Shown: in pieces, positions 17,302-22,217 of the stretch
How the letters are laid out: each line of letters starts with the position of its first letter
Position numbering within the stretch: the first letter of the stretch is position 1
Assembly: GCA_023396555.1 (NCBI GenBank)
Contig: JAEWWC010000031.1
Span: 1-22,217 of the forward strand
DNA: 22,217 nucleotides
DNA from: Bacillota bacterium
GTDB taxonomy: Bacteria; Bacillota; Clostridia; Christensenellales; SZUA-584
Direction of reading: 5' to 3'
Translations under genes and position numbers: made by a program
Notes under the pieces: model-generated
What the model was told of the DNA's origin: nothing
Databases searched by the model: none
What the model saw: only the letters and a program-made list of their open reading frames with translations

Positions 17302-17350
17302 AGCATAGGGTAGAAATTTTATTGGTCAACAAGATGTAAACAAAATGTAA
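17302..17350 (-). promoter_or_regulatory. Autoregulatory direct repeat and sigma-A promoter of the two-component operon
   Basis: Minus-strand half-sites TTACATTTTG (17350-17341) and TTACATCTTG (17339-17330) have an 11-bp period. They directly touch a -35 TTGACC (17329-17324), followed after 16 bases by TATGCT (17307-17302). The spacing from the last half-site to the -10 (22 bases) nearly equals that at the lipoprotein promoter (21). Confidence 0.6.
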
Positions 17351-17378
17351 TGCCCTTTTATAATTGAGAATTATCGTC

Positions 17379-17401
17379 CCCCAGGCGGCATGCCTATAGT
17401 T
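17379..17401 (+). repeat. 23-bp direct repeat, right copy
   Basis: Same sequence and orientation as 6261-6283 except one base (A instead of T at position 20). It lies between the ADP-ribosylglycohydrolase fragment and the two-component promoter. On the minus strand both copies can be read as RHAAWGT, but neither lies in a recognisable gene. Confidence 0.75.
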
Positions 17402-17433
17402 CAAACTTATACGCAAGATGGCTGAAAGGCCTT

Positions 17434-17515
17434 TCTTAAAGTCGAATTCCTTGCTTCGATGATTATTAAATTCAAACCGCGACCCGACAATGCCGCCTAT
17501 TATAGCGCGGAGCAT
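17434..17515 (-). pseudogene. ADP-ribosylglycohydrolase-family N-terminal fragment
   Basis: From ATG 17515 the minus strand reads MLRAIIGGIVGSRFEFNNHR followed by SKEFDF. This is the characteristic N-terminus of bacterial ADP-ribosylglycohydrolase (DraG-like) proteins. Similarity stops after about 27 residues, before the metal-binding FTDDT motif. The frame runs on to 17300 without family resemblance. Only a relic of a gene normally about 250-300 residues long remains. Confidence 0.6.
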
Positions 17516-17518
17516 AGA

Positions 17519-17936
17519 TTAGTTTCTTACCCTCCATCCGTCAAGGATAACGCTTCCGCTGTACTTCATCATCATTTCGAACCCCTCCCTGAAATCGTGT
17601 AACATCCTCCCAGGAAATATCATACCCGTCCATTTTGAGCACCTCGACCAGCTTTTTGTATCCGTCGACCTTGCTCAGCGCCATGTCCTGCTTAATGTCT
17701 TTTATCCCGTTACTGTCAAAATCGCACCTAAGCCCAATTATATGCACATCATCTACATAAGTCTCACAGGAAAACTCAATACCCGGAATAAAGACAAGCC
17801 CTTTGGACATAGCGTACTTCCCGGGCCCTATTTGCTCTCCCTCAACCTCAATGAATTTTGGAGGACAAACATCATGATCAGTAAGCGCATTCGCTTTCAT
17901 ACCGATTGAACAAGCTAGATCAAATAAGTTCCTTAA
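17519..17936 (-). pseudogene. PHP-domain protein remnant abutting the adhesin stop codon
   Basis: Directly after the adhesin TGA (17937-17939), in the same frame, the minus strand reads LRNLFDLACSIGMKANALTD followed by HDV. That matches the PHP-domain pattern 'elvdlAkeiGlkaiAlTDHD'. LVFIPGIEFSCE and VHIIGLRCDFDS, also PHP-like, follow. The N-terminal metal-binding HxH segment is missing, exactly where the adhesin gene ends. The PHP frame stops at 17541, while an adjacent frame stays open to a TAA at 17519 (…SVILDGWRVRN), so a frameshift near 17570-17600 is possible. An ATG at 17900 gives a 119-codon frame but no start signal was recognised. A functional phosphoesterase is not expected. Confidence 0.65.
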
Positions 17937-20900
17937 TCACTTTCTCTTCTTATGCATTACTAATGTTGATAATGCAATGCCAACAACTAAAACTCCTAAC
18001 GCTATCCATAAAAGCACGGAAAAGGAGTCCCCCCCGTTTTCGGTTCTGTCCTGTTGCCAAACCTCATCTGTCAACGCAATTCGGTAATTACCTAAGGGGA
18101 CGTTTTCGGCATCCAGCACATCAATCACAAGCTCTCCAGCCTCGTTGAGCTCCTCTTGGCTGATTGAAATCTCAAACGTTTCTTGTTTCGTATCAATCTG
18201 TATGACTTCACCCGAGAGCAGCTGAATGGCTACTGTGCCTTCAGGCAGATCGTCAATGTTGATTGTGACGACAAATATACCTGCCCGCTCATCTGCCTGA
18301 ATAGAAAGAGGCTTCAGCGTCACAGAAGCAGGTGATTCTGTGACCGCGGCAGATGTGTCCGTGGCCGTTGCCGTTGGGCTGGGCGCGACTGTCGAGGATG
18401 GCGCTGCCGATGGTGTCGGAGACGATAATGAGTCCTCCAGATTATCCGCTGTTGGCGAAGCTCGCCTGACGCTTATTTCGACTGTTGCTGTGGCGGTTTG
18501 GTAATAATCGTCTGCCCCTTTTGTCACCATCAGCACGGCAGTGCCTGGCTTAAGTATAGTTACTGTTCCATTTGCATTCACGCTGACAGCGTTTCCTGAG
18601 GTAACTGCATAGCTAAGCACACCCAATCCGCTCCCTCCGTTGACCGTCAGATCAAATGGTGCTTGACCGTTTGTCACTCTTTGTGGGATACCGGATATGA
18701 CCAACGCACTCTGAGTCCCTTTGCCCACGCCCATTTGTATCGTCTTTTCTTGACTTAAATAGTCGCTGTCACCGGCTTTAACGGCGGTGATAACGGCTTC
18801 TCCCGGCCGAAGGGCCGTCACGGCACCCGTTGTGTTCACAGCAACGGCGTTGCCCGAAGCAACCTGATAGCTGAACGCGCCGCTGCCATTGCCGCCGCTG
18901 CCAATAATCTGGAACGGCGTGTCACCATAGACGATAGTTTTGGGCAGCGCAAAAGATAGAGCGGATGGCTGCTCTGCCTTGTTTACCGTCATTGAGACCG
19001 TACAGAATACCGGCAGATAGTTGTCGTCTCCCGTATTGGTCACCTTGATAGTGGCAGTTCCTCCATGAGTTATCGTCACCTTACCTAGAGTATCCACAGT
19101 GGCAGCGTTGCCTGAAACGACGGCATAGCTGAGTGAGCCGATTCCGCTACCGCCGTTGACACTAAGCTCAAAGGCTGCATCGCCGAACGTGAGTATATCA
19201 GGGATGCCGCTCACACTCAGCGGTGCTTGTGCCGCTTTACGCACAACAATCGCCACGGGTTGTTTTATCGTTAGATAATTATCGGTATCATTGGGCGTGA
19301 AGGTGACGTTATAGCCGCTGTTAATAACGGTAGGAATCGTATCAGGTTCTTCCCAAGCAAAGGTGCCTTCTATGCTGCCGCCTGTCAGCGCCGAATCGGA
19401 AAGGGGTTGTCCGTATGTGAGTTCTGCGGCAGACGGGAATGCCACCGCCCCAGGTATCGCCTTATTGACGGTGATTGTCACATCAGCAGAAACGCTAAGA
19501 TAATTGGAATCGCCCGCCTTGGTTATGGTGATTGTGGCTTGTCCGGCCTTTTCAACCGTCACGGCTCCGCTGGTACTCACGGATACAGCATCGCCCGATG
19601 CGACCGAATAGCTGAACGCACCTGTGCCGCTGCCACCGCTCCCCGATAAATCAAAGGGCGAGTCGCCATAAGTCACTGTACTGGGAGTTCCGCCAACGTT
19701 TAGCGTCGCTTGCTGGGCCTTTTTTACGGTAATAGCAACGATCTGAGACGCAGTTAAATAATTATCCGTATCATCCGGTGTGAATATCACACGATAACCG
19801 CTGTTGACGACGGTAGGGATTGTAGCGGGACTTTCCCACGCGAAGCTGCCGTCCCCGCTGCCACCCGTCAGATCAGAATCCGAAAGGGGCTGTTCATATG
19901 TGATTTCGTCAGCCGTTGGGAAAGTCACAACCGGCATGGCTTTGTTGACGTGGATGCCCACGTTTTGAGTTAAAACAAAGCCGGTGTAGTCATAATTGTC
20001 GGTATCATTGGGCGTGAAGGTGACGTTATAGCCGCTGTTAATAACGGTAGGAATCGTATCAGGTTCTTCCCAAGCAAAGGTGCCTTCTACGCTGCCGCCT
20101 GTCAGCGCCGAATCTGAAAGGGGTTGTCCGTATGTGAGTTCTGCGGCAGACGGGAATGCCACCGCCCCAGGTATCGCCTTGTTCACGGTGATTATCACAT
20201 CAGCAGAAACGCTAAGATAATTGGAATCGCCCGCCTTGGTGACGGTGATTGTGGCTTGTCCGGCCTTTTCAACCGTCACGACGCCGCTTGCGCTGACGGA
20301 CACGGCGTCGCCCGAAGTGACCGAATAACTAAGGCCAGTGCCCGTGCCGTTGCCACCGGTAACTGACAATGGAAAGGAGGTGTCACCATAGGTAACCGTA
20401 CCAGGAATGCCGCTTATGGCTAACGGAGCCTGATCGATTTTCGCAACCTCATAATCCTCGAGTTCTCCCGCATTCGTCATGTAATAGCTGTCCAAGGTTT
20501 CATTTTGAACATACTGCGCTGTGAGCGTATGGGAGCCTCCGCGTGACGACCACATAAAATCGGCTGTTGCGTCGGCGCTTCCGTCAGCTATGCGAGTCAA
20601 GGATACCTGTCCGATTTTCGAGCCGTCGCTAAAAAAGGCGATTTGGCCTTGCGGATCAGGGATAAACAGCCCTGTGATACTGGCGGTCAGCGCCACACTG
20701 TCAAACGCTTTGGCGCCTGATGAAGGTGAAGCGGTCACGTTACTGCAAGTCAGCAGCTTTTGAGAATTCAAATATGTACCAGCTAAGAAACCGGCACCGT
20801 CTCCTCCGATAGTACCGGTAACGAAATTGCCGTTTGCATTGGTTCCATTTCGGTTCAAATTGACTGTGGCGTTATTTTCGATGGACAGGCTGCCTCCAGT

Positions 20901-22217
20901 TGTATTGCTATTGCCGGAGCCAATGTCATATCCGTTGCCGCTGCCAGTTGCCGATACGGTTACGTTAGCACCGTCTGCCAGCATGGTACCACCTGCGCCG
21001 CCAACACCACCACTCGTGCCGCCGCCGCCGATACCCGCGCCGCCATCACTGCCACGCGCAGTCACTGTTGCGCTGCCGCTGATGGTAACCGTGCCGCTCG
21101 CACTGCCGTTACCGATACTACCGGTGCCGCCGCCGCCGCCGACACCCGCACCGCCGCCGCCGCTGTAGCCCGCACTGCCGCCATAAGCCGTTATCGTTCC
21201 GCCACTGATGGCAACCGAGCCGCCCGTGCCGCCGCGACCACCGCCACCGATACCCGACCCATTACTACCGCCCTGCGCCATAACCGTGCCGCCGCTGATG
21301 ATAATGTTGCCGGCGCTACCGGCCCAGCCGCCTCCGATACCAGCGCCATAGCTGCCGCCGTAAGCGTTGACGTTGCCGCCGCTGATGTTGATGTTGCCGC
21401 CCGAACTGCTGCTGCCGCCGCCGATGCCTGCGCCGTCGCCGCCGCCCCAAGACTTGACAGTACCCCCGTTGATAGTGATGTTACCTCCCGCACCGCCGTA
21501 GACACCGCCACCGATGCCTGAACCGCCGGGGAGACCTCCCGTCCACTGGCCGCCGTGGGCCTCAACCGTACCACCATTTATTGTGATGCTGCCTCCCGCA
21601 CCCCGTTCGCCGCCACCGATGCCAGCGCTGCTGCTGCCGCCCCAAGACTTGACAGTACCCCCGTTGATAGTGATGTTACCGCCCGCGCCGCTCGAACCTC
21701 CGATACCCGCGCCATATTCTCCGCCCTGCGTGGTCAGCGTGGCTGTGGCACTACCGTTAATGGTCAGGGCTGAACCCGCCGGAGCCTGAAGGCCAGCGAA
21801 ACCACTGGTGCTGGTGAGCGTATTAGATTCCACAGGCCTCAAATTAACTGTTGCGCCCGTCATATTGAGCGCACATCCGGATGCAGGCCTTATATCCGCC
21901 GCAAACAAAGCTACATTCGCACTGCTGCCCGATGATATGACGACGTTTCGGCTGGTTGTGCTGCCAAAGAGGACATACGAATTTCCGCTGCCGGAAAGCG
22001 TGACAGTATTGCCGCTGACTGTATAGCCTGTCCCACTCGCCAGCGAAGGATTACCCACATCGATCAGCGTCCCATCTACCTTCGTCCCATCTTCATAAGC
22101 ACCCGAAAGCGAACCCGAAGCTGAACCTTGAAGGATGCAGGTTTCCAAAGTTGTGGCCGAAGAGTCAATGCCATTGGCAAGCAAAGTGACTTGCGCAGTG
22201 CCGTCTATCAGCAGCGT
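17937..22217 (-). CDS. Giant glycine-rich/Ig-like-repeat surface protein (5' end cut by the window)
   Basis: The frame is open to the right edge. The first start-like codon (TTG 22184) has no signal peptide, so the N-terminus lies outside. About 1,426 residues are visible. Nt about 21830-20820 encode GGNITINGGTV... / GAGIGGG repeats, a beta-helix-like pattern common in clostridial surface proteins. A single Ig-like domain follows (about 20760-20440). Then come about eight Ig/MBG-like repeats (20440-18480) of two kinds: A (ISGIPGTVTYGD..., AGQATITVTKAGDSNYLS) and B (FPSAAELTYGQPLSDS..., NVTFTPNDTDNY), in order A-B-B-A-B-A-A-A. A Ser/Thr/Pro/Ala stalk, a last small domain and one helix (LLWIALGVLVVGIALSTLVM) end in HKKRK. 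No LPxTG motif is seen. The plan matches the other giant protein but with different domains. An adhesion or surface-layer role is inferred. Confidence 0.87.
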   Translation of the reverse strand, partial: TLLIDGTAQVTLLANGIDSSATTLETCILQGSASGSLSGAYEDGTKVDGTLIDVGNPSLASGTGYTVSGNTVTLSGSGNSYVLFGSTTSRNVVISSGSSANVALFAADIRPASGCALNMTGATVNLRPVESNTLTSTSGFAGLQAPAGSALTINGSATATLTTQGGEYGAGIGGSSGAGGNITINGGTVKSWGGSSSAGIGGGERGAGGSITINGGTVEAHGGQWTGGLPGGSGIGGGVYGGAGGNITINGGTVKSWGGGDGAGIGGGSSSSGGNINISGGNVNAYGGSYGAGIGGGWAGSAGNIIISGGTVMAQGGSNGSGIGGGGRGGTGGSVAISGGTITAYGGSAGYSGGGGAGVGGGGGTGSIGNGSASGTVTISGSATVTARGSDGGAGIGGGGTSGGVGGAGGTMLADGANVTVSATGSGNGYDIGSGNSNTTGGSLSIENNATVNLNRNGTNANGNFVTGTIGGDGAGFLAGTYLNSQKLLTCSNVTASPSSGAKAFDSVALTASITGLFIPDPQGQIAFFSDGSKIGQVSLTRIADGSADATADFMWSSRGGSHTLTAQYVQNETLDSYYMTNAGELEDYEVAKIDQAPLAISGIPGTVTYGDTSFPLSVTGGNGTGTGLSYSVTSGDAVSVSASGVVTVEKAGQATITVTKAGDSNYLSVSADVIITVNKAIPGAVAFPSAAELTYGQPLSDSALTGGSVEGTFAWEEPDTIPTVINSGYNVTFTPNDTDNYDYTGFVLTQNVGIHVNKAMPVVTFPTADEITYEQPLSDSDLTGGSGDGSFAWESPATIPTVVNSGYRVIFTPDDTDNYLTASQIVAITVKKAQQATLNVGGTPSTVTYGDSPFDLSGSGGSGTGAFSYSVASGDAVSVSTSGAVTVEKAGQATITITKAGDSNYLSVSADVTITVNKAIPGAVAFPSAAELTYGQPLSDSALTGGSIEGTFAWEEPDTIPTVINSGYNVTFTPNDTDNYLTIKQPVAIVVRKAAQAPLSVSGIPDILTFGDAAFELSVNGGSGIGSLSYAVVSGNAATVDTLGKVTITHGGTATIKVTNTGDDNYLPVFCTVSMTVNKAEQPSALSFALPKTIVYGDTPFQIIGSGGNGSGAFSYQVASGNAVAVNTTGAVTALRPGEAVITAVKAGDSDYLSQEKTIQMGVGKGTQSALVISGIPQRVTNGQAPFDLTVNGGSGLGVLSYAVTSGNAVSVNANGTVTILKPGTAVLMVTKGADDYYQTATATVEISVRRASPTADNLEDSLSSPTPSAAPSSTVAPSPTATATDTSAAVTESPASVTLKPLSIQADERAGIFVVTINIDDLPEGTVAIQLLSGEVIQIDTKQETFEISISQEELNEAGELVIDVLDAENVPLGNYRIALTDEVWQQDRTENGGDSFSVLLWIALGVLVVGIALSTLVMHKKRK
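19282..19563. repeat. 282-bp intragenic direct repeat, copy 1
   Basis: Matches 19999-20280 with 7 differences by my count (about 97.5 percent identity), offset exactly 717 bp (239 codons). It spans the end of an A-type and most of a B-type Ig-like repeat. Identity drops sharply outside, which suggests recent duplication or gene conversion. Confidence 0.85.
19999..20280. repeat. 282-bp intragenic direct repeat, copy 2
   Basis: Partner of 19282-19563. The unit between copies contains one further diverged B-type domain (about 19740-19960), so the 239-residue A-B-B block appears to be the duplicated unit. Recombination between copies would delete or add 239 residues in frame. Confidence 0.85.
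20820..21830. repeat. Glycine-codon-rich tandem repeat array
   Basis: Degenerate GCC/GCCGCC-rich units in the plus strand encode GGNITINGGTV plus GAGIGGG units on the minus strand, each about 30-35 residues. One 45-base stretch occurs identically at 21441-21485 and 21636-21680, 195 bp apart. Confidence 0.8.

Noticed and set aside
17424..17435. Perfect 12-bp palindrome GAAAGGCCTTTC
   Set aside because: It lies in relic DNA beyond the promoter and is not repeated elsewhere in the window. No function can be supported.
17300..17515. 71-codon minus-strand frame as an intact small gene
   Set aside because: Only the first 27 residues resemble a known family, and the rest runs through the 23-bp repeat and into the two-component promoter. 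Treated as a relic.
19407..20366. Two plus-strand 80-codon frames with nearly the same sequence (MSVCEFCGRREC...), a possible duplicated small Cys-rich protein
   Set aside because: They are antisense shadows of the 282-bp repeat inside the giant minus-strand gene, without ribosome sites. Their likeness is explained by the repeat itself.
20827..21789. Proline-rich plus-strand frames opposite the glycine-rich region
   Set aside because: Poly-Pro is the antisense reading of Gly codons (GGN/GCC). No start signals or family features.
20820..21830. Regularly repeated GC-rich units resembling a CRISPR array
   Set aside because: Units are in frame within a long open reading frame, degenerate, without unique spacers, and no cas genes are present.

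Overview
The window looks like chromosomal DNA of a low-to-mid GC Firmicute, most likely a Clostridia-type gut or anaerobe-associated bacterium. Supporting signs are strong GGAGG-type ribosome binding sites, Gram-positive style surface proteins anchored by one C-terminal membrane helix with a basic tail, a lipoprotein resembling the DUF6034 family, and LanFEG/BcrA-like and FtsX-like ABC genes under an OmpR-type two-component system. No rRNA, tRNA, CRISPR array, transposase or integrase was seen.

Layout. (1) 2-5992 (+): a giant surface protein cut by the left edge, with two large beta-helix blocks, MBG/Ig-like domains and a C-terminal anchor. (2) 5993-6452: non-coding, with a 23-bp repeat, a palindrome and a promoter. 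(3) 6453-7662 (+): an AAA_14/DUF4143-type ATPase gene broken by two single-base losses. (4) 7663-8008: non-coding space between convergent genes. (5) 17258 down to 8009 (-): a compact nine-gene block. Its order is response regulator, sensor kinase, lipoprotein, two ABC-2-type permeases, a canonical ABC ATPase, a strongly degenerate ABC ATPase, a secreted membrane-anchored CARDB/COG1361-like protein, and an FtsX/MacB-like permease. (6) 17259-17936 (-): a gene graveyard holding an ADP-ribosylglycohydrolase N-terminal fragment, a second copy of the 23-bp repeat and a PHP-domain remnant. (7) 17937-22217 (-): a second giant surface protein, cut by the right edge, with glycine-rich GGN-type repeats, about eight Ig/MBG-like repeats and a C-terminal anchor.

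How the genes may work together. The nine-gene block is the most interesting part. Genes are joined by ATGA overlaps (16596-16599, 11206-11209, 10538-10541) or longer overlaps (12782-12789, 9123-9136), so most are probably co-translated. The same 11-bp-spaced direct repeat (TTACA...TTACATCTT) stands just upstream of predicted -10 boxes before both the regulator and the lipoprotein gene. This suggests one regulator drives both its own operon and the transporter operon. The architecture suggests a cell-envelope or antimicrobial-peptide sensing and efflux device. A LanFEG/BcrA-like transporter is combined with an FtsX-like permease whose own ATPase has lost most catalytic motifs and whose usual HlyD-type adaptor is replaced by a CARDB-like membrane-anchored protein. 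The function is inferred, not proven.

The two giant adhesins point inward from both edges and bracket the block. Two near-identical 23-bp direct repeats lie 11.1 kb apart and enclose the ATPase and ABC/TCS genes, which raises the possibility of an inserted cassette.
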